Translations under genes and position numbers: made by a program
NCBI GenBank assembly: GCA_947474755.1
Contig: CANJJE010000016.1
Location: forward strand, 1-52,349
From: Burkholderiales bacterium
GTDB taxonomy: Bacteria > Pseudomonadota > Gammaproteobacteria > Burkholderiales > Burkholderiaceae_C
Length of the DNA stretch: 52,349 nt
Direction: 5' to 3'
Notes under the pieces: generated by a model
The model's input: the letters and a program-made list of their open reading frames with translations, nothing else
The model's database searches: none
What the model was told of the DNA's origin: nothing
In this document: positions 9,504 to 18,874 of the stretch, one piece after another
Layout: each line of letters starts with the position of its first letter
How positions within the stretch are numbered: the stretch's first letter is position 1

Positions 9504-10334
9504 TCAGCGCACGTTCTTCGCGCCGAGCAGGATGCCGTGCAGGTCGGCGGCGAAGCTGCGCACCGCGTCCATCGTGACCTTGTTGCGGCGCACCAATGCG
9601 TTGTAGCCCAGCACCGCCGGCACGGCCACCGCGAGGCCGATCGCCGTCATGATCAGCGCCTCTCCCACCGGCCCGGCGACCTTGTCGATGCTGGCCTGGC
9701 CGGCGATGCCGATCGCCGTCAGCGCATGGTAGATGCCCCAGACGGTGCCGAACAAGCCAATGAACGGCGCAGTCGAACCGACGGTGGCCAGGATCGCCAG
9801 GCCACCCTGCAGGCGCGACTGCACCTCATCGACGCTGCGCTGCACGCTCATCGTGATCCAGGTGTTGCGGTCGATGTGCTCGGTCAGCGTGCCCTCGTGG
9901 TGCTCGCGTGCGTTGATGCCGGCTTCAGCGATAAAGCGAAAGGCGCTTCCTTCGCCCAGGGTCGCCACACCGGCCTGCAGGGTTGCGGCCTTGAAGAAAC
10001 TCTGTCGCACCGAGCGAGCCTCGGCACTGAGCTTCAGGCTGGCAGCCAGTCGGGTGACCAGGATGTACCAGCTGGCCACGCTCATCAGCACCAGGATCAG
10101 CAGCGTGCCCCTGGCCACGAAGTCGCCCTGCGCCCACAGAGCGGCCAGGCCGTAGGGGTTCTCGACCATCGCTTGGGTCATGGCAGGGGCCACGACAGCG
10201 GCCACGCCCACCGGCGATTCGGATGCCTGAGCCTGCACGGACAGCGAGCCCAACCCGATCAGCAGGCCGAAGGCCAATCTGTGCAGCGTCCGCTCGAAGC
10301 GGGTTAGAAAGTTGTTGTACGAAAACATGATCAT
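9504..10334 (-). CDS. exbB: ExbB proton channel, TonB-system type with N-terminal periplasmic extension
   Basis: Channel subunit of the TonB-ExbB-ExbD motor. Two start ATGs lie six bases apart; I chose the outer one at 10334 (276 residues, MIMFSYNN). The frame is open further upstream but that sequence is not family-like. Residues 17-38 look like a signal peptide (FGLLIGLGSLSVQAQA), followed by a short periplasmic stretch and the first membrane helix near residue 75. The core VGSTAPFIGLFGTVWGIYHA and the last helix MTAIGLAVAVPAVLGYNAL are diagnostic of the long-form ExbB. It lies 73 bp after tonB. Confidence 0.94.
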   Translation of the reverse strand: MIMFSYNNFLTRFERTLHRLAFGLLIGLGSLSVQAQASESPVGVAAVVAPAMTQAMVENPYGLAALWAQGDFVARGTLLILVLMSVASWYILVTRLAASLKLSAEARSVRQSFFKAATLQAGVATLGEGSAFRFIAEAGINAREHHEGTLTEHIDRNTWITMSVQRSVDEVQSRLQGGLAILATVGSTAPFIGLFGTVWGIYHALTAIGIAGQASIDKVAGPVGEALIMTAIGLAVAVPAVLGYNALVRRNKVTMDAVRSFAADLHGILLGAKNVR

Positions 10335-10407
10335 CAAAGGGCAGCGGCCGCAAGACCGGTACGTTGGGTAGTGAAGCTGGGATGCAGCGCGGTCAATCGG
10401 CTGCCGA

Positions 10408-11088
10408 CTATCGAATGTCAAAAAAGAACTCCTGGCGGATCTGCACGCCATCACCGGTGCACACATAGCCTTCCTTCATCGCCACCTCGACGGCAGAGAT
10501 GAAGGCGCGCAGTGTGCGACGGTCAGGCACGCCCTTGAGCGTGTTGCGGTCGATGTCAACCTGGACCACCCGGCCAGCCTTCAGCGTGGCAATCACAAAG
10601 AGACTGCCCCTGACCTCGCTGGAGACAGCGGGCGCGACGGGCGGGGGGGTGCGGGTGCAAGCGATGCCGGCGGCCACCACCTGCGGCCGGCCCGCGCCCG
10701 AGGCCGGAGCAGCCGACCCGATCGCCGCAGGCGGCGGTACCGGCGAAACATCGGGTGGCGCCGACTCTGGCAGGCTTGCCGCGATGGTGGGCACGATCTG
10801 CGGCGGCGCGGCGACCTCCACCTCGGGCGGCGGCGCGATCACCGGCGGCGGCAACTGGCGCTTGGGCGGTGCCACCACCGCAGCCGGTGGCGGCGCCGGC
10901 GGCGATGGTGGTGGTGGCGGAATGATCTCGTCGATCAGCCGGACTTCCACCGGCGTTCGCACCACATCAATCACCTTCAGGGCCAGACCGTTGACCAGTG
11001 CGTAGATCACCAGCACGTGCAGCAGGGCGACAACGCCCAGCCCCAGCAGATGGCGTCGCGGGTCATCGGCAGATCGTGAAAAATCCAT
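10408..11088 (-). CDS. tonB: TonB family energy transducer
   Basis: Spans the periplasm and transmits proton-motive energy to outer-membrane receptors for siderophores and similar ligands. I use the ATG at 11088 (226 residues, MDFSRSADD); a TTG three codons earlier is the outer limit. It has a single membrane helix (about 18-38, LGVVALLHVLVIYALVNGLA), a long proline-rich spacer (PPPPPSPPAPPP and more, about 55-130), and a C-terminal domain with GSLFVIATLKAGRVVQVDID. First gene of the tonB-exbB-exbD-exbD operon, with a possible Fur site 57 bp upstream. Confidence 0.9.
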   Translation of the reverse strand: MDFSRSADDPRRHLLGLGVVALLHVLVIYALVNGLALKVIDVVRTPVEVRLIDEIIPPPPPSPPAPPPAAVVAPPKRQLPPPVIAPPPEVEVAAPPQIVPTIAASLPESAPPDVSPVPPPAAIGSAAPASGAGRPQVVAAGIACTRTPPPVAPAVSSEVRGSLFVIATLKAGRVVQVDIDRNTLKGVPDRRTLRAFISAVEVAMKEGYVCTGDGVQIRQEFFFDIR

Positions 11089-11144
11089 CAGCTGCAATGG
11101 GAATCAGAAACGGGGGTTCAGGTTCGCGTACGCGGCGCGGAGCC

Positions 11145-11163
11145 GAGAATGGTATTGGCAATC
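11145..11163 (-). promoter_or_regulatory. Possible Fur box upstream of tonB
   Basis: The 19 bases starting GAGAATGGTATT match the Fur consensus GATAATGATAATCATTATC at 12 of 19 positions by eye, including GA.AATG at one end and ATC at the other. It stands 57 bp before the tonB start, a natural operator position, and iron control of tonB operons is widespread. The match is only moderate. Confidence 0.4.
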
Positions 11164-11333
11164 GTCATGGCCGAGTTGAAGGCCCTGCTTGCGCGGGCAC
11201 CGGTTCGATGCTCAAACCCGGCGAGCTCGATGTTGACGCTGTGTTTCCCGGGCCTCTCCACACTCACTGCCCCCGGCCTGCGGTCACCGCCATGCATGGC
11301 CTGCTTGCCGGACCACAGATGGGTCAAGCGCGG

Positions 11334-13226
11334 TCAGAACCTGACGAGTCGAGGCACGGCGGCCAGCAAACGGCGGGTGTAGGCCTCGCGCGGATGCGCC
11401 AGCAGCGCGGCTGTCGGGCCCGTTTCCTCGATGACGCCACGGTGCATCACCGCCACATGATCGACCATGTATTCGACCACGCCCAGGTGATGGGTGATGA
11501 ACAGATAGGACAGGCCCAGCTCGCGCTGCAGTTGCCTGAGCAAGTTCAATATCTGTGCCTGCACCGAGACGTCCAGCGCCGAGGTCGGCTCATCGCAGAC
11601 GATCAGCCGAGGCTCGACCGCGAGCGCGCGCGCAATCGCGATGCGCTGTCGTTGTCCGCCGGAGAATTCATGCGGGTAGCGCTGCAGCGCCTCGCGGCGC
11701 AGGCCAACGCGATCCACCAGCGATTCGAGCGAGGCGTGCCGCGCTGCCACATCGAGTTCGGGACGCAGTGTCAGCAAACCCTCTTCCAGCAGGTCGAACA
11801 CGCGCATCCGTGGATTCAACGAGGCATACGGGTCCTGGAAGATCATCTGTACCGACCGCCGCGCCCGCTGCAGCGCTTCGCCGTGCAGTCCAAACAGGTC
11901 CTGCCCATCAAGCATCGCCCGGCCTTCGATCCGGGCCTGGCCCCGCAGCAACTGAACGATGGCCTTGCCCAGCGTGGTCTTGCCGCAGCCGGACTCGCCG
12001 ACCAGCGCGAAGGTTTCGCCGCGGCGAATCTGCAGTGACACATCGGCGACTGCCACCGCATGCGAGGTAACGCGCTGGAAGACACCGGTGCGTATCGGGA
12101 AGCGCACCGACAGGCGCTGCACATCGAGCAGCAGCCTGTCGCCAGGCGGCACCTCGAGCGCGGACTGGGGGGCGCTTGCTGCGTTGACCGATGCGGCCTG
12201 CCCCATGTCCGCGCCTGCGACTGCAGCGACTTCAGCCACTGCCGCAGACGCAGATGCATGCAACCAGCACCGCACCTCGCGCGACCGCAGCGCGGGCTGC
12301 GGCGCAGGCGCCACCGGCAGCAGCACCGGCGGGTCGCTGCGGCAGCGATCGAAAGCCCGGTCACAGCGAGGCGCGAAGCGGCAGCCGATGAATGGCTGCG
12401 AGAGCAGCGGCACCGAGCCCGCGATCGCAGCAAGCACCGAGCCGCGCTTGTGCGCCTGCGGCAACGATTGCAGCAACAAGCGGGCATAGGGATGCTTCGG
12501 CTCGCCGAAGAACTCGCGCGCACTCGCCACTTCGACGATCTGCCCGGCGTACATCAACGCGACCTGCTGCGCCATCCCCGAGACCACCGCCAGGTCATGG
12601 GTGATCAGCAGCAGGCCCATGCCCTGCTCTCGCTGCAACTGCTTCAGCAGTTCGAGGATCTGCGCCTGGATCACGACATCGAGCGCTGTCGTCGGCTCGT
12701 CGGCGACCAGGAACGCCGGTTCGGCGGCCAACGCGATCGCGATCATCACCCGCTGCTTCTGCCCGCCACTCATCCGGAACGGGTAGTCATCGATGCGCCG
12801 CTCGGGCTCGGGGATGCCGACGCGGCCCAGCCATTCGATCGCCTTCGCGCGGGCGGGCGCACCTCGCAGTGCCGTGTGCGTCTCGATCGCCTCGACGATC
12901 TGATCGCCCACCCGCATGACCGGGTTCAGGCTGGTCGCCGGCTCCTGGAAGATCATGCCGACACGGCCGCCACGCAGCCGGCGCATCGCCGACTCGGGCA
13001 GCGAGAGCGCCTCCTGTCCCTCGATCTCGACGCGCCCATCGGTGACGCGACTGTTGTCGGGCAACAGCCGCATCAGTGCGAGGGCCGTCATGCTTTTGCC
13101 ACAGCCCGACTCGCCGACCAGCGCAAAGGTCTCGCCCCGCTCGACGCACAGCGACAGGCCGTCAATCGCGCGCACCAGTCCCGCATCGGCATCAATCGCC
13201 ACTTTCAGGTCGGTGATCGTCAGCAT
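11334..13226 (-). CDS. Oligopeptide-type ABC transporter ATPase, fused double-domain (OppDF/YejF-like)
   Basis: A 630-residue protein made of two ABC ATPases in tandem, so one chain does the work of OppD plus OppF. Domain 1 has Walker A GESGCGKS (about 38-45), signature MSGGQKQR and Walker B FLVADEPT. Next is the oligopeptide-transporter C-terminal insert with cysteines (GCRFAPRCDRAF, then a Cys in FDRCRSDPP). Domain 2 has GESGCGKT, FSGGQRQR and IVCDEPTSALD. It is the last gene of the operon and lies 6 bp after the permease gene. It hydrolyses ATP at the cytoplasmic face to drive the two upstream permeases. Confidence 0.95.
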   Translation of the reverse strand: MLTITDLKVAIDADAGLVRAIDGLSLCVERGETFALVGESGCGKSMTALALMRLLPDNSRVTDGRVEIEGQEALSLPESAMRRLRGGRVGMIFQEPATSLNPVMRVGDQIVEAIETHTALRGAPARAKAIEWLGRVGIPEPERRIDDYPFRMSGGQKQRVMIAIALAAEPAFLVADEPTTALDVVIQAQILELLKQLQREQGMGLLLITHDLAVVSGMAQQVALMYAGQIVEVASAREFFGEPKHPYARLLLQSLPQAHKRGSVLAAIAGSVPLLSQPFIGCRFAPRCDRAFDRCRSDPPVLLPVAPAPQPALRSREVRCWLHASASAAVAEVAAVAGADMGQAASVNAASAPQSALEVPPGDRLLLDVQRLSVRFPIRTGVFQRVTSHAVAVADVSLQIRRGETFALVGESGCGKTTLGKAIVQLLRGQARIEGRAMLDGQDLFGLHGEALQRARRSVQMIFQDPYASLNPRMRVFDLLEEGLLTLRPELDVAARHASLESLVDRVGLRREALQRYPHEFSGGQRQRIAIARALAVEPRLIVCDEPTSALDVSVQAQILNLLRQLQRELGLSYLFITHHLGVVEYMVDHVAVMHRGVIEETGPTAALLAHPREAYTRRLLAAVPRLVRF

Positions 13227-13232
13227 CGCGGA

Positions 13233-14699
13233 TCAGCCCGCCTTGACAGGCGCAGGCGTGCGCCTGGCGCGAAACACCCGCGAGCGCGGATCGAACGCAT
13301 CGCGCACCCCATCGGCAAAGAAGTTTGCCGCCAGCACCATCGTCACCATGCAACCGAAGGCTGCGGCGAACGACCACCAGACGACGGGGTCGCGGCTCAT
13401 CTCGCTGCGCGCCAGGTTGATCATCCCGCCGAAGCTGTTCATCGAGGGGTCGACGCCGACCCCCACGTACGACAGCACCGCTTCGTACAGGATCAGCCCG
13501 GAAAACTCGAGCACGGTGGTAATGAGCACCAGATGCATCACATTGGGCATCAGGTGGCGCGCGATGATGCGCCACGGGCCGACACCGAAGGCCGTCGCGG
13601 CCTGCACGTATTCCAGTTCGCGCAGCTTCAGCGCTTCGGCGCGCAGCAGGCGGCACAGCCCGGCCCAGCCGGTCAGCCCGAGGATCGCGCACAGCAGGAA
13701 CAGCTTCAGGTCGGCGCGCTCGGCGCCGGTCTCGAACAGCTCGGCATGCTGGTCGAGGTAGACCTGCACCATCAGCACGCAGGCCGCGATCAGCAGCACA
13801 TTGGGCACGGACGACAGCACGGTGTAGAGGTACTGGATCACCTCGTCGACCCAGCCCTTGAAGTAGCCCGCCATCAGACCCAGGCCGACCGCCAGCGGCA
13901 GTGTCGCCAGCGTCGCCAAGGTGCCGATGACGAAGGCGGTGCGGATGCTCTTGAGCACCTGGTAGAACACATCGTTGCCGGTGCGGTCGGTGCCGAACAG
14001 GTGGTAGTCGTTCACGAGCAGCGCGACCGGCCCGCCGATCAGGCACAGCACAGCCACGGTGGCGAGCGCTGCGCGCCATCGGATGTCGCAGTCGTCGTGC
14101 CACACGCGCACCACGGCCTCCCGCCAAGACCAGCTGTTGCGGCGAGCGACACCGCGCACGATCCAGGCACTCAGCAACAGCGCGACCGCGGCACCGATCG
14201 CCAGGCCGCTCGCCACACGCACCGCGATGTCCATCGACCATTGCCGCGCCGGGTCACTCAGGTGCGCGCCGCCATGCAGCAGGCGCGGCGGAAGTCGACG
14301 CACCTCGCCGTCGACGCTCAGCGATTCGAGCGTGAAGCTCTGGTAGGCCAGAGGCCGCGAATAGGTCGCTTCGCGCGAGTCCACCAGATGCGCCAGCAGC
14401 GCATCGAGCAGCGATTGCGTGCGGGTGTCGTAGGCCACGGATGGCGCAGCCACCTCGGCACCCGTCGTCGTCGGGAGCGCGCGGCGGAAATGCACGCTGT
14501 CGAGCAGCGTCAGCGCGAGGCACAGCCCGAGCACGATCGCCGACGAGAACGCCGACGCATCCCGGAACACCAGTTTCCAGCTCGCACGCAGGTTCGCACT
14601 GCGCGACACGACTCGCGCATAGACCAGCAAGGCGACCACCAGGGCCCACATCACCGCGTCGGTCCAGAGCAGCACGAACTTCGGCAGCATCGCAGTCAT
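13233..14699 (-). CDS. Oligopeptide ABC transporter permease, OppC-like with extended N-terminus
   Basis: Inner-membrane permease of 488 residues, roughly 190 longer than a typical OppC. The last 270 residues are the usual OppC core: LFGTDRTGNDVFYQVL, then five or so helices and the EALKLRELEYVQAATAFG coupling loop. In front lie three additional helices (about 7-30, 51-72, 158-181) enclosing an approximately 85-residue loop that should be periplasmic. The start ATG overlaps the stop of the OppB-like gene by 4 bp (ATGA). The open frame continues upstream but only as an overlap with that gene. Confidence 0.92.
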   Translation of the reverse strand: MTAMLPKFVLLWTDAVMWALVVALLVYARVVSRSANLRASWKLVFRDASAFSSAIVLGLCLALTLLDSVHFRRALPTTTGAEVAAPSVAYDTRTQSLLDALLAHLVDSREATYSRPLAYQSFTLESLSVDGEVRRLPPRLLHGGAHLSDPARQWSMDIAVRVASGLAIGAAVALLLSAWIVRGVARRNSWSWREAVVRVWHDDCDIRWRAALATVAVLCLIGGPVALLVNDYHLFGTDRTGNDVFYQVLKSIRTAFVIGTLATLATLPLAVGLGLMAGYFKGWVDEVIQYLYTVLSSVPNVLLIAACVLMVQVYLDQHAELFETGAERADLKLFLLCAILGLTGWAGLCRLLRAEALKLRELEYVQAATAFGVGPWRIIARHLMPNVMHLVLITTVLEFSGLILYEAVLSYVGVGVDPSMNSFGGMINLARSEMSRDPVVWWSFAAAFGCMVTMVLAANFFADGVRDAFDPRSRVFRARRTPAPVKAG

Positions 14700-15679
14700 G
14701 TCAGTCTGACCCGGGGATCGATCCAGGTGTAGGCGATGTCGATCACGATGTAGCTCAGCACGTAGAGCAGCGAGCCGAGGAACACCATCGTGCGCACCAC
14801 CGCGAAGTCCTGGTTGCTGATCGCGTCGATCACGTAGGCACCCAGGCCCGGCAGGCCGAAGAAGCTCTCGAACACCAGACTGCCGAGGAAGATGTAAGGC
14901 AGGTAACTGCCGGCGCTGGTGACGATCGGTATCAGCGCGTTGCGCAGCACGTGTGCGGTCAGCACGCGCGGCTCGCTCAGGCCCTTGGCGCGCGCAGTGC
15001 GCACATAGTCCTTGCCGGTCTCCTCGAGGAACATCGCGCGGTACAGACGCGCCTCGCCGCCGAGTCGGGCGAACAGTGAGAGGGCAATCGGCAACACCAG
15101 GAACTTGACCGCATCGAGCCCGGGCGCATAGCCCGAGATCGGCGCCAGCCGCAGCATGCGCGAGAAGAAGAACTGCCCGACGATGATGTAGAACAGGCTG
15201 GAGATCGACAGCATCACCACGCACAGCACCACGCCCCAAGCGTCGAAGCGGGTATGCCGGAACATCACCAGCAGCAGCGCGAACGCGGTGCTTGCGATCA
15301 CCTGCAGGATGAACAGCGGCAGCGCCAACTGCAGGCTCACCGCCATGCGCGTGGCGATCTGATGTCCGATGTCACCGGCGCTCTCGGCATCGGCACGGCC
15401 GAACTGCAGCATGAACAGTGAAATCGAGCGGTCCCAGAAGATCGTGTCGGTGTAGCGCTCGCTGCCTTGCTGCGCGGTGTTCACATACAAGGGCTTGTCG
15501 TAGCCGCGCTCGACCTTCCACTTGTCGATCTGCTCCTGGGTCACGCGCTTGCCACCGATGTTCAGGCGCGCCATGTCGTCAGGCGTGTTGACGGTGAAGA
15601 ACAGGAAGAAGGTCGCCAGGTTGACGCCGATCAGGATCAGCACGCCGTACGCGATGCGGCGAACGATGGCGCTCAGCAA
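14696..15679 (-). CDS. Oligopeptide ABC transporter permease, OppB-like
   Basis: Inner-membrane permease, first of the pair. I chose the TTG at 15679, preceded by a GGAG; this gives 327 residues beginning MLSAIVRRIAYGVLILIGVN, the normal OppB N-terminus. The upstream extension in the same frame lies in the end of the substrate-binding gene and lacks similarity. The coupling loop EETGKDYVRTARAKGLSEPRV and the closing DPRVRLT are typical of OppB/DppB permeases. It lies 31 bp after the binding-protein gene and overlaps the OppC-like gene by 4 bp. Confidence 0.93.
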   Translation of the reverse strand: MLSAIVRRIAYGVLILIGVNLATFFLFFTVNTPDDMARLNIGGKRVTQEQIDKWKVERGYDKPLYVNTAQQGSERYTDTIFWDRSISLFMLQFGRADAESAGDIGHQIATRMAVSLQLALPLFILQVIASTAFALLLVMFRHTRFDAWGVVLCVVMLSISSLFYIIVGQFFFSRMLRLAPISGYAPGLDAVKFLVLPIALSLFARLGGEARLYRAMFLEETGKDYVRTARAKGLSEPRVLTAHVLRNALIPIVTSAGSYLPYIFLGSLVFESFFGLPGLGAYVIDAISNQDFAVVRTMVFLGSLLYVLSYIVIDIAYTWIDPRVRLT

Positions 15680-15710
15680 CGCGGGCTCCGGGGAGGCGTC
15701 AGGCGAGCCA

Positions 15711-17918
15711 TCAGGACAACACCACGCCCCGTGCGTCGAGCCGTTCGCGCCGACGGAAGCTGCGCAGCGCCAGCCAGACGATGGCAATCAGGCCCGCCGC
15801 GCCCAGGCCCACCGGCCACCACACCGGCCGGTTCCACTCGGCCTGGCGGCGCGTCCGCTCGGCCGCATCGATGCGGATGTAGCGCGCCATGTCGCGAACC
15901 AGCGCGGCTGGCCTGGCGTTGTGCACCCAGGCCTGGAAGGCGCCCGAGGAATACGGAAAGTAGCCGAAGGACCACGGTGCGTCCTGCTGCACGATGGCCG
16001 TCATCCGGTCGATCAGCGCCTGCTTCTCGGGACCGTCGTCGACGCCCTTGAGCTGCGCGAACAGCGCGTCGTACTCGGGGTTGGCGTAGTTCGCCGTGTT
16101 CTCGCCATCGGAGGCCGACTTCGCGTTCGGCCCATAGAGCAGGAACAGGAAGTTCTCGGCGTCAGGGTAGTCGGCGAGCCAGCCCGACCAGAAGATCTGG
16201 TGCCTGCCCTTGCGCACCTTGTCCTGAAACTGGTTGTTGTCGGTGGCACGGATTTCGAGCTGCACATCGATCTTCGCGAACTGCTTGACCATCCAGTCCA
16301 GCTGCGACTTGACCTCGGGCGTGGGCTGACTGTAGTAGTCGTAGTTCAGCACCAGCGGGCGGCCGGTCGAGGCGTTGCGGCCATCGGGATAACCGGCCTC
16401 GGCGAGCAGCTTCCTCGCGTCGCCGATCGGGCGGCGCACCACCTTGCCATCGACGAGGTGGTGCGTCACGGTGTTGATGCCCTGCGGCTGAGCGTGGCGC
16501 GAGCCGAACACGCCATCGGGCAGCGGGCCCATCGCGGTTTCGCCGGCACTCTTCGGGAAGATGCGGCTGTACTCCTCCCAGTCGATCGCGATCGAGATCG
16601 CCTGACGCAGCTTGCGGTTCTTCGCCTGCTGCTCGGGCGTGTCGCCGCGGCCGATCACCGGGTCGAGCATGTTGAAGCCCAGGTACCAGGAGGTCACGTC
16701 GGCGAACTTCGGCAGCTGGAAGCCCCGCGCGATGTAGTCGCGGCGAACTTCCTCTGAATCGTCCATCTCGACCAGGAATTCCAGCCCGTCATCGGTGCGC
16801 TCGATGCGCGGAATGTCGTAATAGCCATCGCGAAACTTGGCGCGCAGCGGCACGCCCTCCTTTTCGATCAACGCGACGATGGTGTCGGCGAATGGCGTGG
16901 CCTTGCCGCAGTCGGCGAGCATTCCGTTGGTCTTGTCCGCTTCCACGCCCTCGCAGGGATAGGGCTCGCCGCGGTAGTGGGGGTTGCGCTTCATCACGTG
17001 CCGGGTGTCCTGCACCGACTCGGTCATCATGTAGGGGCCGGTGCCCACGGGCCAGGTGTCGAGAGACAGACCGTTGGCCGCCATGCCTGGCTGCGCATAG
17101 AACGCATCGGCCTCCCAGGGCACCGGCGCCATGAAGGTCAGCGACATCCAGTAGCTCCACTGGGGGTACTTGCCCTTGATGCGGATGCGCAGCAGATGCT
17201 TGTCAGGTGCAGTCGCGCCGATCAGCGGCCACTTGCGGAAGTCGAGAAAGGGCTTGTCCCGGGCGGCCGGATCGAGACCCGCACGAAGCTTCGCGTCCTC
17301 GGCCTTGATCAGCGCGCCGTAGTCCTTCAGGCCCAGCACGTATTCCGAGAAGATGCCGTAGATCGGCGTCGTGACCCGCGTCGTTGCCTGGCGCTTCAGC
17401 GCATAGACATAGTCCTCGGCCACGAGCTCACGCGTACCCTGATGCTCGAATTGCCACGGCGAGCGGCGGTCGCCGAGTTCACCCGGCTTCAGCGCGTGAT
17501 ACAGGTAGTGCCCCTGCGCATCGGTCGCGAAGGCCGGGTGCGGCTGATACTTGATGCCGGGCTTGATGCGCACGTCGTAGACACTTTCGGCGATGTCGGC
17601 AGCCGGCGCATCGGCGGGAAGCGGTCGGCCGTTCCTGTCGAGGTACCTGGGCTGCGTCACCTCGACCGCCGTCTTGCCCACCAGCACGAACGGTCGCTTC
17701 AGGTAGTGATAGCCATAAGGCGGCTCGTAGATCTGGTAAGTGAAAGGCGTCTCGTTGCTCCAGTATGAGGCAGTCGGGTCCAGGTGACGCGGCGAGCTGC
17801 CCGATACCGCGGTGAACAGCGTGTTGGATGCAGCTGCGCCATCAGGCAGCGGGTTGTTGTTGCAGCCAGCAAGCACGCTCGCCAGCGTCAGCAGCAGGGC
17901 GAGCGCCAGGCCGCGCAT
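15711..17918 (-). CDS. Oligopeptide-type extracellular solute-binding lipoprotein with C-terminal anchor
   Basis: Binding protein of the SBP_bac_5 (OppA/DppA) family, 735 residues from the ATG at 17918. A lipobox LAGC (cysteine at about 19) predicts lipidation at the outer face of the inner membrane. The large bilobal domain follows, with WPVGTGPYMM, RQAISIAIDWEEY and GWLADYPDAENFL. Unusually, a further hydrophobic helix (WWPVGLGAAGLIAIVWLALR, about 698-720) and a basic tail end the protein, giving two possible membrane attachments. The start overlaps the ldcA stop by one base (TGATG), so translation is coupled. The ligand is unknown; the neighbours suggest peptides, perhaps murein peptides. 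Confidence 0.93.
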   Translation of the reverse strand: MRGLALALLLTLASVLAGCNNNPLPDGAAASNTLFTAVSGSSPRHLDPTASYWSNETPFTYQIYEPPYGYHYLKRPFVLVGKTAVEVTQPRYLDRNGRPLPADAPAADIAESVYDVRIKPGIKYQPHPAFATDAQGHYLYHALKPGELGDRRSPWQFEHQGTRELVAEDYVYALKRQATTRVTTPIYGIFSEYVLGLKDYGALIKAEDAKLRAGLDPAARDKPFLDFRKWPLIGATAPDKHLLRIRIKGKYPQWSYWMSLTFMAPVPWEADAFYAQPGMAANGLSLDTWPVGTGPYMMTESVQDTRHVMKRNPHYRGEPYPCEGVEADKTNGMLADCGKATPFADTIVALIEKEGVPLRAKFRDGYYDIPRIERTDDGLEFLVEMDDSEEVRRDYIARGFQLPKFADVTSWYLGFNMLDPVIGRGDTPEQQAKNRKLRQAISIAIDWEEYSRIFPKSAGETAMGPLPDGVFGSRHAQPQGINTVTHHLVDGKVVRRPIGDARKLLAEAGYPDGRNASTGRPLVLNYDYYSQPTPEVKSQLDWMVKQFAKIDVQLEIRATDNNQFQDKVRKGRHQIFWSGWLADYPDAENFLFLLYGPNAKSASDGENTANYANPEYDALFAQLKGVDDGPEKQALIDRMTAIVQQDAPWSFGYFPYSSGAFQAWVHNARPAALVRDMARYIRIDAAERTRRQAEWNRPVWWPVGLGAAGLIAIVWLALRSFRRRERLDARGVVLS

Positions 17919-18874
17919 CACCAGCCGGCCAGCACGTCGCGCCCCTGTACCAGCAGATCGACCTTGGCGCCGACCGGCATCGTCACCTTGGTTGGCACAT
18001 GGCCGAACGGCAGGCCGGTCAGGATCGGCGTGCGGGTCAGGCCGCGAAGGTGCGCAATGGCCGTCTTCAATTGGTAGCCACGATCCAGCGGCGACCGGCG
18101 ATATCCGCTGAAATCGCCAAGCAGCACGGCCTTCTGCGCATCGAGGACGCCGGCCTGGTGCAGTTGCAGCAGGCTGCGCTCGACGCGGTACGGGTGCTCG
18201 TTCACGTCTTCCAGAAACAGGATGCCGCCACGCGTGGTCGCGGCCTTCGGCCAGTGCGGGGTGCCGAGCAGTGAAACAAGCATGCACAGGTTGCCGCCCC
18301 ACAGCGTTCCGCGCGCTGCCAGGCCATCAAAGCCAGCTTCGGTTCGGAAGCCCACCGCCTCCAGCGCACCACTCATCGCCTCGACGAAGCACGGCTCGGT
18401 GATGTCGTCGACCACCTCGCCGCCGAAGTCGCCGCAGGCCATCGGCCCGGCCCAGGTCATGCCCGCCACGCCGCTCGCGGGGCGGTCCGGGTGCGGGGCA
18501 GCGCCCTTCCCGACCCCGTGTCGATGCGCAAGCAGGCCGCACTGGAATGCGGTGAAGTCACTGTGGCCGATCCATCGGGTGCCGCGCTCGATGCTGCGAT
18601 GGATCAGCGGCCAGTCGATGCGGTCGAGCAGCCGCGTCAGCCCGTAGCCACCGCGGGTGGCCATCGCGATGTCGGGCGCACGCTCGGCGACGCGATGCAG
18701 CGCCGCGAGCCGGGTGTCGTCGTCGCCAGCGAAGCGCTGGTGCCTGGCCAAGGCTGAGGCATCGATGTCGACCTGATAGCCCAGCGCCGACAGGCGACGC
18801 GCGGCGCGGCGCAACGGGGCCGCAGCGACGACGCCGGACGGGCTGTACAGGATCAGGGTGCTCATCGCAGGCAT
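17918..18874 (-). CDS. ldcA: Muramoyltetrapeptide L,D-carboxypeptidase
   Basis: Serine peptidase of family S66 that removes the terminal D-alanine from murein tetrapeptides in the cytoplasm, a step in peptidoglycan recycling. The catalytic triad is visible: S105 in GHSDFTA, E222 in LFLEDVNEHPYRVER and H292 in LPFGHVPT. Length is normal (318). The outer ATG overlaps the tadA stop (TGATG); an internal ATG at 18865 (MSTLILYSPSG) fits the family N-terminus equally well. Being coupled to a peptide importer, it probably trims imported peptides. Confidence 0.94.
   Translation of the reverse strand: MPAMSTLILYSPSGVVAAAPLRRAARRLSALGYQVDIDASALARHQRFAGDDDTRLAALHRVAERAPDIAMATRGGYGLTRLLDRIDWPLIHRSIERGTRWIGHSDFTAFQCGLLAHRHGVGKGAAPHPDRPASGVAGMTWAGPMACGDFGGEVVDDITEPCFVEAMSGALEAVGFRTEAGFDGLAARGTLWGGNLCMLVSLLGTPHWPKAATTRGGILFLEDVNEHPYRVERSLLQLHQAGVLDAQKAVLLGDFSGYRRSPLDRGYQLKTAIAHLRGLTRTPILTGLPFGHVPTKVTMPVGAKVDLLVQGRDVLAGW

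Noticed and set aside
8649-10307. Plus-strand open frame of 552 codons
   Set aside because: Antisense to exbD-exbD-exbB; very His/Arg/Asp-rich, with no plausible fold.
12060-14732. Plus-strand open frame of 890 codons
   Set aside because: It is antisense to the ABC ATPase and OppC genes. The product is rich in Arg, His and Gln with no domain, as expected of a GC-rich shadow frame.
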